Positions 16,895 through 26,561 are shown, numbered from the stretch's first letter. The stretch is DNA of 64,000 nt from an uncultured Pseudomonadota bacterium (GCA_949295025.1 CASFJK010000001.1:186001-250000); one strand, 5' to 3'. Numbers and translations: made by a program. Notes: generated from the letters alone by a model not told the origin.

Positions 16895-17998
16895 CTAGCA
16901 TATTTTTGATATTAAGTATTTAACATCATCTTCGCTGAGGTCTTCTCCGGCAGAACCATAAGACAAAATACGTTCAATTACTTTATGCGCAAATGATTTG
17001 CTATCATTTTTTTTGTAATCAAAACGGATGTCTTTTATGACTTTTAAGGCACTGAAAACAGCCGGAAACATAGATTTGGGAATGTAGGCTTTTCTTAATA
17101 AATTGCGAATCATAAAATCCATAGAATTGCTGAATAATATTTTACGGACTTCCATTATTGGGGTGTTTGAAAGATAAACTAAGGCATATTCAAAAAACTT
17201 TAAATCGCCCATGCATATTGCTCTAACAACAAGAGATGCTGTTAAACGATTGGAAGTGTAAAGCTCGTGAATCAGTTCTTCAATCTTTTTATCCGAACTG
17301 TATTCTTCTGATATTTTTAATGTTGTTTTTTCTTTTACTTGTTCAACAATGTCGCAAGCTATGTCATTCGGTAAGTTGTGCGTTAAAACCAAATGTCTTA
17401 ACAATTCATCAGAAAGAGAATGAACAATTTTTTCTATGATGGAGACCGGAAGCTCTGAACGATAAACCATATTCTTTTTTATTTGTTCGCTGTCAGCGAA
17501 ACGGTCAATAATGACATCGTAGGTATTTTCTCTGATTTTTGCACTTTCGTTTGAAACTAACACGCCGATAACGTCTTCAGAACAAGTTTCTGCAATGTAG
17601 TGAGAAATGTTTTCCGATAAGTTGGAGCGCATAGCAACAGCTTTTTGTTTATCAATATTTTGTGAATCTATAATATTGATGATGTCTTCTTGGGATAGGT
17701 CGGCATAGTATTTAATAAACGGCATAGAAACACTATCAACATCGTTTATTAAATCTTTTACAATATCGGATGGAAGGTTTCGACAATTCTTTAAGCTTTC
17801 GGCCAGAGATTCACGAACTTTTATCTCAACGTCTTTAACTAAAATTCGGAAAATTGCTTCAGCTAAATCTAATGCTTGGCCAGAAATTTTTTCAGAATTA
17901 TAAAGCGCACTAACTTTCTGAGCGGTAACGGATTTATTTACCGCGTTGGGGTTTTTTGATAGCGTTACAATATCTTTTTTGCTCAGTTCGTTATTCAT
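16895..17998 (-). CDS. DUF2336 domain protein
   Basis: The 367-residue protein matches the alphaproteobacterial DUF2336 family: HEAT-like helical repeats with VKDVEIKVRESLAESLKN near residues 53-70 and repeats such as LSENISHYIAETCSEDVIGVLVSNE. A family-type tail follows around SNRLTASLVVRAICMGDLKFFEYAL. Family members sit near PAS or regulatory genes, and their biochemical role is unknown. It is monocistronic on the - strand between the HD-GYP gene and the bax gene. Confidence 0.8.
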   Translation of the reverse strand: MNNELSKKDIVTLSKNPNAVNKSVTAQKVSALYNSEKISGQALDLAEAIFRILVKDVEIKVRESLAESLKNCRNLPSDIVKDLINDVDSVSMPFIKYYADLSQEDIINIIDSQNIDKQKAVAMRSNLSENISHYIAETCSEDVIGVLVSNESAKIRENTYDVIIDRFADSEQIKKNMVYRSELPVSIIEKIVHSLSDELLRHLVLTHNLPNDIACDIVEQVKEKTTLKISEEYSSDKKIEELIHELYTSNRLTASLVVRAICMGDLKFFEYALVYLSNTPIMEVRKILFSNSMDFMIRNLLRKAYIPKSMFPAVFSALKVIKDIRFDYKKNDSKSFAHKVIERILSYGSAGEDLSEDDVKYLISKIC

Positions 17999-18057
17999 TT
18001 TTTTTGTCCGCTTTTATTCCTAGAATATATTATATTACTTTTATGTCAATTCTTACG

Positions 18058-19023
18058 TTAATTTTTTATGACAATTTCTTGTTTTGCTGGTTTACTTAGT
18101 GGAAGTTGGTAAACTAATTTTGAAGAATCAATGTTTATCAACTCATAAAAAGTTACGGTGTAATCTAATAACCCAATAAAGTTTTTTTGTGGTGAATAGA
18201 GTACAAAACTGCTGGCTAAAGATCTTCCGTCGATAATTTTTCTACGTCGTCTCATATCTGCTCTCAGTGTTCTCATATTGGCATAATTTACGTTTGAGTT
18301 TAGTTTAAGCGCAAAAGATTTCATAGCGTCATATAAAGAAGGAAACTTTTTAATGCTGTAGTTTGCTTTTTTATCTTCATCAAGCGGGAGCATGCCGCTT
18401 TTATCGTTCCATAAAATTTCTTTGTAGAGAGCGTTTCCTTCTTTTACAAAACGAGACTTTCCCCAATCGGTTTCAATGCCTGCAATCGCTATTAAAATTG
18501 AAGGTGGAATGATATCTATTTTCTCTTTGAGTTTGTAGATTAGAAAATCGGTTCTGGAGTTGTTTTTCAGCCGAGTGAAAACATCATATTTTTTTGCTTT
18601 CTCTTCTAGCCAGATGCTTTCTTGTTGATTTATTTTTTTGTTTTTTTTGTAGCTTGTTTCTATTTTTTCAAGTGCAGCTCTTTCAGCCAAAATTTCATTA
18701 TTTAATTTTAGGGCTAAAGGAGACAAAATTTGGATGAATAACTCATTGTGCAAGTTTTCATCTTTAATTTGGTAGAAATCTTGCGGAAAAGTTTTTAAAA
18801 ATATGGCTGGAACTTGCCAATTGTCTCGGGGAATATAATAATTGCTGTTGTTTTCCTTAAAAATTTTTTGAAGTTCAGGAATGCTGATGTTTTCAAAATA
18901 TAAACCTTGATTTTCTGAGGCAACAGAAGGAAGCTCTCCAGAAGCAGGAAAACTTAGGAGAATGAAAGCGCCGCAAATTATCAAAGCTAAATGTTTAATC
19001 TTTATTCTCCTTTTTTTTCTCAA
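18058..19023 (-). CDS. Bax-like glucosaminidase-domain protein (cell wall hydrolase)
   Basis: An N-terminal basic stretch and hydrophobic segment (HLALIICGAFILLSFPASG) indicate export to the periplasm. The C-terminal half is a GH73-type glucosaminidase domain as in E. coli Bax: PPSILIAIAGIETDWGKSRF carries the presumed catalytic Glu, followed by NALYKEILW, YDAMKSFALKLN and RRKIIDGRSLASSFVLYS. It probably cleaves peptidoglycan. It is the last gene of murJ-DUF2333-nfuA-bax and overlaps nfuA by 29 bp. Confidence 0.82.
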   Translation of the reverse strand: MRKKRRIKIKHLALIICGAFILLSFPASGELPSVASENQGLYFENISIPELQKIFKENNSNYYIPRDNWQVPAIFLKTFPQDFYQIKDENLHNELFIQILSPLALKLNNEILAERAALEKIETSYKKNKKINQQESIWLEEKAKKYDVFTRLKNNSRTDFLIYKLKEKIDIIPPSILIAIAGIETDWGKSRFVKEGNALYKEILWNDKSGMLPLDEDKKANYSIKKFPSLYDAMKSFALKLNSNVNYANMRTLRADMRRRRKIIDGRSLASSFVLYSPQKNFIGLLDYTVTFYELINIDSSKLVYQLPLSKPAKQEIVIKN

Positions 19024-19558
19024 AGTTTCTGACTTCTTTTACTTGGGGAATGTAAGTTTTTAATATTTTTTCAACCCCTTCTTTTAAGGTAACCAAAGCG
19101 TAAGGACAGCCGGCACAATTACCTTTCATTTCAACATAGACAATGCCTTCTTCAAAAGATTTGAAAACAATGTCTCCTCCATCTTGTTTTACGGCGGGAC
19201 GAATGCGCGCATTTAATAAGCCAATTATTTGTCCGACCACTTCATCATGAACTTGAGAAGAATCTGGTTCTGTATCAATAACGGTGGGTTCTCCGGTCGA
19301 TAAATAATCCATGATTTCTGCTAAAATTTGCGGTTTTAAATCTTCCCAATTTGCAGAGCTTTCTTTCGTTATGGAGATGAGGTCTTCAGTGATGAAGATT
19401 GATTTTACACCGCCTAAATCAAAGATTTTTTCCGCTAAAGGAGAACGACGCATTATTTTTGAATCTATAAATTCAATTTTTCCTTGAGGAAGCATTTTTT
19501 GTGGAGGAAAAAAGTTGAGTACGTCTTTATCGGCAGTTTGTTGTGTCTCTATCAGCAT
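18995..19558 (-). CDS. NfuA-type Fe-S cluster scaffold/carrier protein
   Basis: The 187-residue protein has an Nfu N-terminal domain (residues about 1-88: FIDSKIMRRSPLAEKIFDLGGVKSIFITEDLISITK) and a NifU-like C-terminal domain. The latter holds the cluster-binding CxxC in VYVEMKGNCAGCPYALVTLKEGVE, preceded by RPAVKQDGGDIVF. Such proteins carry [4Fe-4S] clusters to target enzymes. The length and domain order match the eukaryotic/alphaproteobacterial NFU1 type. It overlaps bax and lies 9 bp after the DUF2333 gene. Confidence 0.92.
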   Translation of the reverse strand: MLIETQQTADKDVLNFFPPQKMLPQGKIEFIDSKIMRRSPLAEKIFDLGGVKSIFITEDLISITKESSANWEDLKPQILAEIMDYLSTGEPTVIDTEPDSSQVHDEVVGQIIGLLNARIRPAVKQDGGDIVFKSFEEGIVYVEMKGNCAGCPYALVTLKEGVEKILKTYIPQVKEVRNFEKKKENKD

Positions 19559-19567
19559 TGCTTTTCC

Positions 19568-20614
19568 TTATTTCATTCTTTTGTTTTTGTTCAATGCAGA
19601 AATAATATCTTTATTTATTGTTTGTGCTTTTTCCATGTAATAGGCGAGATAAACCAAATGGTTGGGTGCTGTTAAACTATTTAACTCTGCATTGCGAATA
19701 GAAAAGGCATCTATTGAAGAAGCATCTTCCAATGCTTTTATGGTCTTTGTCCAAAGGATGTAAACATTTTTTTCTACCAAAATGTCTTTATAGTCATGTC
19801 CGATTGCTTTTAAAAGTAGATAATATGCGTAAGCTTTACCTTGGTTATAATAGAAAACATCGTCAGCTTTGAAATCGGTCCAACTGGAACTTTCTTCTCT
19901 GATTTGGTTGTCTAAAGAATCGAGAGATTTTTTTAAATTGCAGTTAACTTTCTTTAATATAAAAGCCAAATCTTCGGAACGACGATAAAAAACAATTTCA
20001 TCATTGTTCAGGGCTTGGTTAAAAGCTATGAGATCTTTACGAGCTTTGCGATATTGGGTGTTGGCAGATGGAACAGGTGTGAATCTGTTGTTAGGAGAAA
20101 ACATCCAGATTTTTCCGTCATATTTCAATAACTCTGCAGCGTTTCTCAAGACAGAGTTTTGCTCTTGATTAATGATAGGAGAATCTATTCTTTTGCTGAA
20201 AGAATTGATGATGTCAGCGGTTGCATTAATCATTCCCAATTGGAAGTTGGGCATGTTGTCTAAAAAGTAAGACGGGAAAAAGAACGGAACGTTAGCTGTC
20301 CATAACTTATCATTAACTTCTCGGTTAATGATAAAAGAAGCCATTTCAATTCCGGCGGATTGTTTGTTGTTGTCAGAATTTATTTCGTAACCTGTATTGC
20401 GATCCAATTCATGTGTGAACCAAGCTCCTAAGGGATAATACAGGCAGATAAATAGAACAAATCCAGATAAAAGAATGTGCCACCAAGATGTTAAAAAACG
20501 AAAAGTTGCCAAGAAAGATGTTTTTAATTTTTCCCAACTAAAAATCTTCCAGTTTAATTGTTTTAACCGGTCTTTTTGAGTGTTTATAAACTTTTTTATC
20601 TCTTCTTTAGGCAT
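19568..20614 (-). CDS. DUF2333 family membrane protein
   Basis: The 348-residue protein has a cytoplasmic N terminus of about 45 residues, one strong transmembrane helix (HILLSGFVLFICLYYPLGAW) and a large periplasmic domain with SAGIEMASFIINREVNDKLWTANVPFFFPSYFLDNMPNFQ. This matches DUF2333, found in proteobacteria and of unknown function. The gene overlaps murJ by 8 bp, so a role in the cell envelope is a reasonable inference. Confidence 0.82.
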   Translation of the reverse strand: MPKEEIKKFINTQKDRLKQLNWKIFSWEKLKTSFLATFRFLTSWWHILLSGFVLFICLYYPLGAWFTHELDRNTGYEINSDNNKQSAGIEMASFIINREVNDKLWTANVPFFFPSYFLDNMPNFQLGMINATADIINSFSKRIDSPIINQEQNSVLRNAAELLKYDGKIWMFSPNNRFTPVPSANTQYRKARKDLIAFNQALNNDEIVFYRRSEDLAFILKKVNCNLKKSLDSLDNQIREESSSWTDFKADDVFYYNQGKAYAYYLLLKAIGHDYKDILVEKNVYILWTKTIKALEDASSIDAFSIRNAELNSLTAPNHLVYLAYYMEKAQTINKDIISALNKNKRMK

Positions 20615-22190
20615 TCTTTTGTTTCTTTTTTATAATCAACGCTATGATTTCATTTATATTTAATGCTCCTGTCAGTTTAGCCGCAATTACAAAACTTGCA
20701 ACTCCTATTACGCATAAACCCACAAGAATCAATATTTTTAGCCAATAAGTTTGATTGAGCCAGTTTCCATAATAAGCATTTAATCCATATTCGGCAGCAA
20801 AAATTATTCCGCCCATGATAAGAGAGCTGATAGTGATTTTGATGATTTGTTTTATCAAGCGTTGCTCAAATGTCCAGTATTGGCGCTTTTTGAGACCGTG
20901 AATATATTGGTACAAAGAAACATAGGCTGCAATTGATGTGGCAGTTGCGACTCCGACGTGACCAAATTTTGGCATAAGAGAGATGGAAAATATAAGATTG
21001 GCAATAAATACTACCATGCTGTATTTTACCGGCGTTTTAGTATCTCCCCTTGCAAAAAAATTAGGGGTCATGGCTTTGACCAAAACATAGGCCGGAAGCC
21101 CAAAAGAATAAGCTATAACAGCCAAAGATGTCATCTCAGTCTCCAAAGCTCCGAATTTTCCGTGTTGGAAAAGAATGTTGACAATTGGAGTGCTTAAAAA
21201 GATGAGCGCGACCGCTGCCGGAATGGAGAGTAAAGCCCCATATTCGCATGCTTTGGTTTGAGTTTGTTTTGCTTCATTTATGTTGTTTTCTTTTAGGTGT
21301 TTGGATAAGATAGGTAAAACTGCAACACTGATAGCTGCACCAACAACACCTAAAGGAAGTTGTTGTAGGCGGTTTGCGTAATAAAGCCAACTAATGGCTC
21401 CGGTTCCAACCAAAGAAACGATAATCGTATCAACCACCATATTTATTTGATAAATGCCAGCACCCAAAATACCTGGGGTAATGCGTTTGAAAAGTGTTTT
21501 TATTTCCTTATCTTTAATGATGTTGTTTATATCTGTTTGTGGTTTGATATACACTTTTTGACAATGTAAAAAATAAGTCAACCATAAAATCTCAATAAAA
21601 CCGGCAAAGGTGACGCTGAAAGCAATGCCGTGAGCAGGGGTTAAACCAAAGGGAACAAAAATGAAAACAGCTCCCGTCATCATTAAATTTAAAATTACCG
21701 GAGCGGCTGCCGGAGCAGCAAATTTTCCCAAAGAATTTAATATTCCAGATTGGAAAGATACAATTGAAATGAACAATAAAAAAGGAAAGGTGATGCGGGA
21801 TAAGCTAACGGCTAGAGCAAAATTTTCCGGATTGTCTGAGAATCCGGGAGCCATCAGACGAACTATCCATGGCATGCCAAATTCCATTAACAGAACAAAT
21901 AAGGTTAAAATGACTGCTAAAACAGAAATAGCTTGAGATGCAAATTTTATTGCGCCGGCTTTGCCTTCTCCGGCAAGTTTTTGAGAAACCATAGGTACAA
22001 AAGCTGATGTGAAAGCACCTTCAGCAAACAGACTCCGAAATAAATTGGGTAACTTAAAGGCTACAAAAAAAGCATCGGCAATCATTCCGGCACCAAGGAA
22101 ACGAGCCAACACCATATCGCGGATAAAACCTGTTATACGGCTTAATAAAGTGAAACTTCCAAATGTGGCAATTGATTTGAATAAGGACAT
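20607..22190 (-). CDS. murJ: Lipid II flippase MurJ (MviN)
   Basis: MurJ moves lipid II across the inner membrane for peptidoglycan synthesis. The 527-residue product has about 14 membrane segments. The N-terminal family signature is TLLSRITGFIRDMVLARFLGAGMIADAFFVAFKLPNLFRSLFAEGAFTSAFVPM. Other MVF motifs are PGILGAGIYQINMVVDTIIVS and AMTPNFFARGDTKTPVKYS. Length and motifs indicate an intact gene. It leads the operon murJ-DUF2333-nfuA-bax. Confidence 0.96.
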   Translation of the reverse strand: MSLFKSIATFGSFTLLSRITGFIRDMVLARFLGAGMIADAFFVAFKLPNLFRSLFAEGAFTSAFVPMVSQKLAGEGKAGAIKFASQAISVLAVILTLFVLLMEFGMPWIVRLMAPGFSDNPENFALAVSLSRITFPFLLFISIVSFQSGILNSLGKFAAPAAAPVILNLMMTGAVFIFVPFGLTPAHGIAFSVTFAGFIEILWLTYFLHCQKVYIKPQTDINNIIKDKEIKTLFKRITPGILGAGIYQINMVVDTIIVSLVGTGAISWLYYANRLQQLPLGVVGAAISVAVLPILSKHLKENNINEAKQTQTKACEYGALLSIPAAVALIFLSTPIVNILFQHGKFGALETEMTSLAVIAYSFGLPAYVLVKAMTPNFFARGDTKTPVKYSMVVFIANLIFSISLMPKFGHVGVATATSIAAYVSLYQYIHGLKKRQYWTFEQRLIKQIIKITISSLIMGGIIFAAEYGLNAYYGNWLNQTYWLKILILVGLCVIGVASFVIAAKLTGALNINEIIALIIKKKQKNA

Positions 22191-22323
22191 ACTTATTAAC
22201 CTTAGTTTAATTGTTTATTGAATTTTAAGCATTCTAGTGTATTAATATGCTAAAAGCGAGTAAAATTCTTGATTTATAAAACGAAGATTTTGACTTTTAT
22301 CCTTAATTTTTGTCAGATTGCGG

Positions 22324-22352
22324 TTGACAAATAAAAACAATATTGCGATAAT
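22324..22352 (+). promoter_or_regulatory. Strong predicted sigma-70 promoter
   Basis: TTGACA at 22324-22329, a 17-nt spacer, and GATAAT at 22347-22352, upstream of the 22388 gene. Confidence 0.7.
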
Positions 22353-22387
22353 AGACAAAAAAAGAGATAAGTATGAGGAGAAGTTTT

Positions 22388-22768
22388 ATGACTAAATTGG
22401 ATGAATTTTTTGCAAAGGAAGGTGACGTGAAAATATTGCACGAAAATCTGTATATTCCTGGTGCAATTAAAGAAAAAATGAAAGATACGGCAAGCAAAGA
22501 TTTGTCTCAGCAAGATAAAGGTTTGATGCCGAATCAAGAAAAAATGAATGATATGGCAAGTGAAAATTTGCCTCAGTGGGTTAAAGATTTGATGCCGAAT
22601 CAAGAAAAGGACGCTTTAATTAAGGGTTTTGTAGATGGTAGAATGACTGCACTTTCTATCGGAAAAAAAGATATGCTTGATTCTTTTGCCGCTAAATATG
22701 GTTTTAATTATGATACTTCAAAATCTAATATCATGATTAATAACATGAACAGAAGTCGAGATAGATGA
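22388..22768 (+). CDS. Hypothetical protein with internal duplication (126 aa)
   Basis: Unrecognised protein. The start ATG 22388 has an ideal AGGAG just upstream. An in-frame tandem repeat of about 22 residues occupies the middle: KMKDTASKDLSQQDKGLMPN is followed by KMNDMASENLPQWVKDLMPN. The C-terminal part (IKGFVDGRMTALSIGKKDMLDSFAAKYGF) is basic and helical. There is no signal peptide. It is a single-gene unit with a consensus-like promoter and strong terminator, which suggests high expression. Confidence 0.7.
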   Translation: MTKLDEFFAKEGDVKILHENLYIPGAIKEKMKDTASKDLSQQDKGLMPNQEKMNDMASENLPQWVKDLMPNQEKDALIKGFVDGRMTALSIGKKDMLDSFAAKYGFNYDTSKSNIMINNMNRSRDR

Positions 22769-22815
22769 GAGTTATTATGTTCTTTTGATAGAACTTCTCA
22801 TTCTCATAAAATTCA

Positions 22816-22842
22816 GACCCTTCCTTTTGGAAGGGTTTTTTG
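22816..22842 (+). terminator. Rho-independent terminator
   Basis: Stem ACCCTTCC / GGAAGGGT with TTTT loop and T-run. Confidence 0.92.
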
Positions 22843-22906
22843 TTGCTTTTATAAAAAAATGTGATAATAATTTTTGTCTAAATAATTAATTATTAAAATT
22901 TTTATT

Positions 22907-24139
22907 ATGAACGTGAATGATTTTTATGAAAATAAAAAGCAAAAAACAGACAAAAGTTTTGCTTTTTTGATTGAACGTTGCTCTCGCTCTGAAGAGAATC
23001 CATATGGAATTAAATTGAGCCATGTTGATTTTAAACGCACAACAGTTGTCCTTTTGCCGGGAACGGCTGATGATGGTAGTGTTTTATATTGGTGTAACGG
23101 ATTTTTGAAAAAATTAAGTGAATGTGTTTTTCAGTTCCTTCACTTTGAACAAAAGGATGTGCAAGTTTGTGCCGCAATTAATCATTTTGGAAAGTTTTTT
23201 AATCCGGATATGGCTCGTAAGCTTCTTTATTCTTTCTATTTGGATTATCATTCTTATACAGAACAAATACATAATTTTGATCAGTCTGAAATTTGTGAAT
23301 ATACTGTTCCAAATTATGTTGTTGATTTGTACGAGCAAATTGTTTTGCCACGTCTCTGTGATGAAAAGGACCATTTTTTTCCTTTTGAGAAAGCACTGCA
23401 AAATATGCAAAAATTGATTGTTGTTTGCTATTGTCACGGAGCATATACATGGATGAAAATTGAAGAACATTTGAATCTTTTGTTGATGGGAAGTAAATAT
23501 TCTTCTCGACAGAAAAGACGCCTGCTTAAGAGTGTTACAGTTTTGGCTTATTCTCCCGATTGTCCGTTAGGTTTTTCTGAAACGCAATTTATTTCTATTG
23601 CATCTGCTTCAGATTTGACAATTCAACATGGAAATGGCTTTGTTCGCTATGTGCATAGAGGCTTTTTTGTTGAAGATTTTGGCTTGAGTTATTTAGCTGG
23701 AAATTGGGGTAAAATTTTTTATTGTGCTCAATATTCTAGAAGCGGAGTGGAGGGGAATCCTCGGATTGTAAAGAGAATTGATCCTGAAACATGGTGGCAA
23801 GAAAGAGAGAAAAAACAACCAGAAAAACCAAAAGAAGATGTTTATATCAATGAACATGCTTTTTTGGGTTTTACTCCTTACATTAACATGAGTAAGGCAG
23901 CTATAAATTTACAAAAAATAGGTATCTTTATTTTGATGACGGCTATTGAAAATAGTTTGGAAGATAAGCCAAAAAATCTTTCTGTTTTTAGTTTGGTAGG
24001 AGGAATAAGATATAATTTTTGGACGTGTTTTTTGGCGGCAATGAAAGGGTATTTTATAATGTTAAAATACTATCATTGGGCTAGAAAACCAAATAGATAT
24101 AGTTTTGCCGATAGTGTTAATTTTGTGAGTTTAGATTAA
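22907..24139 (+). CDS. Hypothetical protein, possibly alpha/beta-hydrolase-like (410 aa)
   Basis: No family is recognised. The N-terminal half has features of an alpha/beta hydrolase: an early strand and turn TTVVLLPGTADDGS (about 45-58), and a later strand-turn-helix LIVVCYCHGAYTWMKIEEHL, where a GxSxG elbow would be but with Cys176 in place of Ser. The C-terminal part has two weakly hydrophobic stretches (IGIFILMTAIENSL, FWTCFLAAMKGYFIML). It has an A/T-only leader without Shine-Dalgarno and is monocistronic with its own terminator. Confidence 0.6.
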   Translation: MNVNDFYENKKQKTDKSFAFLIERCSRSEENPYGIKLSHVDFKRTTVVLLPGTADDGSVLYWCNGFLKKLSECVFQFLHFEQKDVQVCAAINHFGKFFNPDMARKLLYSFYLDYHSYTEQIHNFDQSEICEYTVPNYVVDLYEQIVLPRLCDEKDHFFPFEKALQNMQKLIVVCYCHGAYTWMKIEEHLNLLLMGSKYSSRQKRRLLKSVTVLAYSPDCPLGFSETQFISIASASDLTIQHGNGFVRYVHRGFFVEDFGLSYLAGNWGKIFYCAQYSRSGVEGNPRIVKRIDPETWWQEREKKQPEKPKEDVYINEHAFLGFTPYINMSKAAINLQKIGIFILMTAIENSLEDKPKNLSVFSLVGGIRYNFWTCFLAAMKGYFIMLKYYHWARKPNRYSFADSVNFVSLD

Positions 24140-24140
24140 A

Positions 24141-24173
24141 AAAAAGGTCGGAATTTTCCGACCTTTTTTGTGT
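24141..24173. terminator. Bidirectional terminator
   Basis: Stem AAAGGTCGGAA / TTCCGACCTTT with A-run and T-run, between convergent 22907 gene and typA. Confidence 0.92.
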
Positions 24174-24176
24174 TTA

Positions 24177-25997
24177 TTATTCAACAACATCCGGTTTTTG
24201 ACGTTTACGTTGTAACGGATCCAAAATGCGTTTTCTCAAGCGCAAGCTCTTTGGTGTTACTTCCAATAATTCGTCAGCTTGGATGTATGACAAACCTTGT
24301 TCCAAGGTCATTTTTCTTGGCGGAATAAGGTCGATGGCATCATCTTTACCTGCCGCACGAATGTTGGTTAATTGTTTAGATTTAGTTGGGTTTACTTCCA
24401 AATCGTTGGGTTTAGTATGTTCACCGATAATCATACCAACATAAACCGGAGAGTTGTGTTCAATGAACATCGGACCACGGTCTTGCAATTTCCATAAAGA
24501 ATATGCAACTGCGGTTCCTGCTTCAGAAGAAATGAGAACACCATTGCGACGTCCTTCAATTTCACCTTTATAAGGTTCATAATCTTTGAAGCTGCGGTTC
24601 ATAACACCTGTACCACGGGTATCGGTTAAAAATTCGGAGTGATAACCAATCAAACCACGAGAAGGTGCGTTGAAAATTAAACGAACTTTGTTACCGATCT
24701 GAGATGGAATCATATCTACCATTTCGGCACGGCGAGAACCTAACTTCTCAACAACAGTACCGGAGAATTCTTCATCCACATCAACAACAACTTCTTCAAT
24801 CGGTTCTAACAAGTTGCCGTTTTCGTCTCTGTGCATCAAAACGCGCGGACGAGAAATGGAAAGTTCAAAACCTTCACGGCGCATGGTTTCAATCAATACG
24901 CCTAATTGCAATTCACCACGTCCGGCAACTTCAAAAGAATCGGTAGATTCGGTGCGAGAAATTTTCAAAGCGATGTTACCTTCGGCTTCTTTGCACAATC
25001 TATCCCAAATCATACGGGAAGTTACTTTATCTCCTTCACGACCAGCTAAAGGCGAATCGTTAATAGAGAATGTCATGGCCAATGTCGGAGGATCAATCGG
25101 TTGAGCCGGAATGTGTTTTTCAACTTCAAAAGCGCAAATGGTATCAGCAACAGTACCTTTAACGACACCGGCAACGGCAATAATATCTCCGGCGTGAGCT
25201 TCTTCCAATGATTCACGGTTCAAACCGCGGTAAGCCAAAATTTTGCTGATGCGAACACGTTCAACTTCTTTATCTTCTGCATTCAAAACTTTTACGGTAT
25301 CGTTAACTTTAAGAGTACCCGATTGAACTTTACCTGTGAGCAAACGACCAACAAACTTATCTGCTTCCAAGGTTGTTGCCAACATGGAGAATGGTTTATC
25401 GGGTTCGCAGTTTGGTTCCGGAACATAGGAGCAGATGAGTTCAAACAAAGGAGTTAAATCTTTTTTCTCATCGTTCATATCTTTAACAGCCCAACCGTTA
25501 CGTCCGGAAGCATACAAAACAGGGAAGTCAAGTTGTTCATCGTTGGCATTTAAGCTGACGAACAAGTCAAAAACTTCATCCAAAACTTCATCTACGCGGG
25601 CATCGGGTTTGTCGGCTTTGTTAATGACAACAATCGGTTTTAAGCCGAGTTTCAAAGCTTTTCCGGTTACAAACTTGGTTTGCGGCATAGGACCTTCTGA
25701 AGCATCTACGAGCAAAACAACACCATCAACCATAGATAAAATACGTTCTACTTCACCACCAAAGTCTGCGTGACCCGGGGTGTCTACAATATTGATATGG
25801 GTGCCGTGCCAGTTAACGGATGTGCATTTTGATAAAATGGTAATACCTCTTTCGCGTTCCAAATCGTTGCTATCCATAACGCAGGTTTCAACTTTTTGGT
25901 TATCGCGGAAGGTGCCGCTTTGTTTCAAGAGCCCATCAACCATTGTGGTTTTACCATGGTCAACGTGGGCGATAATGGCAATATTTCTTAAATTCAT
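24177..25997 (-). CDS. typA: Translational GTPase TypA/BipA
   Basis: BipA is an EF-G-like ribosomal GTPase that helps 50S assembly at low temperature and under stress. The 606-residue product is full length: G1 AHVDHGKTTMVDGLL, switch region RGITILSKC, G3 DTPGHADFGGEVER, G4 NKADKPDAR, then domains II, III and V with the BipA-specific C-terminal domain (ETRGTGVMNRSFK-like segment and KQLTNIRAAGKDDAI). It is monocistronic on the - strand. Confidence 0.96.
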   Translation of the reverse strand: MNLRNIAIIAHVDHGKTTMVDGLLKQSGTFRDNQKVETCVMDSNDLERERGITILSKCTSVNWHGTHINIVDTPGHADFGGEVERILSMVDGVVLLVDASEGPMPQTKFVTGKALKLGLKPIVVINKADKPDARVDEVLDEVFDLFVSLNANDEQLDFPVLYASGRNGWAVKDMNDEKKDLTPLFELICSYVPEPNCEPDKPFSMLATTLEADKFVGRLLTGKVQSGTLKVNDTVKVLNAEDKEVERVRISKILAYRGLNRESLEEAHAGDIIAVAGVVKGTVADTICAFEVEKHIPAQPIDPPTLAMTFSINDSPLAGREGDKVTSRMIWDRLCKEAEGNIALKISRTESTDSFEVAGRGELQLGVLIETMRREGFELSISRPRVLMHRDENGNLLEPIEEVVVDVDEEFSGTVVEKLGSRRAEMVDMIPSQIGNKVRLIFNAPSRGLIGYHSEFLTDTRGTGVMNRSFKDYEPYKGEIEGRRNGVLISSEAGTAVAYSLWKLQDRGPMFIEHNSPVYVGMIIGEHTKPNDLEVNPTKSKQLTNIRAAGKDDAIDLIPPRKMTLEQGLSYIQADELLEVTPKSLRLRKRILDPLQRKRQKPDVVE

Positions 25998-26211
25998 AAA
26001 ATGTTTCCTCTCAAAAAGGCTTGTTATTTTTATTATGTGCCTTTTATCTTAAAATTCACCCTTAACATACCAACTTAAAATTAAAATACAAGATTTTAGT
26101 GTAATTTTTTTTGATTTTTTAATTATCCTTTAATTGGTTTATGACAACATATATGTATGAAAAAAATTATATTGTCATATTTTAGTGAATTATGATGCAA
26201 ACAGATGCTTT

Positions 26212-26508
26212 ATGGTACAAGTATTTACAATTTTGTTTTTTACCGGATTAGGCTTTGTTTTGCTTAATTTTTTGTATCAGCTGTTTATGCAAAAAATTTC
26301 TATGAGGTCTTGGTCGGTGGTTCGGATACTCGGTTATATTTTTACTGTTGTTTCCAGTGTGTTTTTTGCTTTTATGAATCCGGATTGGTTTCATAGTTTT
26401 GAAGGATATACTTGTGCCGTTGCTGTTTCTTGGACAATGCCGTTTATAGAAGAATGGTTGCTTCTTCTGGGATGGGATATGTTGAAACGGCCTCGTATGT
26501 CAGTATAA
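26212..26508 (+). CDS. Small polytopic membrane protein (98 aa)
   Basis: Three hydrophobic segments (VFTILFFTGLGFVLLNFLY, VRILGYIFTVVSSVFFAFM and AVAVSWTMPFIEEWLLLLGW) suggest a small inner-membrane protein. I recognise no family. The start is uncertain: ATG 26212 gives 98 residues, while GTG 26185 would add nine residues unlike a membrane start. No Shine-Dalgarno is visible at either. It forms a single-gene unit ending in a terminator shared with the kinase gene. Confidence 0.6.
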   Translation: MVQVFTILFFTGLGFVLLNFLYQLFMQKISMRSWSVVRILGYIFTVVSSVFFAFMNPDWFHSFEGYTCAVAVSWTMPFIEEWLLLLGWDMLKRPRMSV

Positions 26509-26548
26509 AAAAACGGAACTTTTCATGAAAAAAAGTCCCGTTTTTTTT
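26506..26548. terminator. Bidirectional terminator
   Basis: Imperfect stem AAACGGAACTTT / AAAGTCCCGTTT with A- and T-runs, between convergent genes. Confidence 0.82.
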
Positions 26549-26561
26549 AGTTTTTCTTTTC

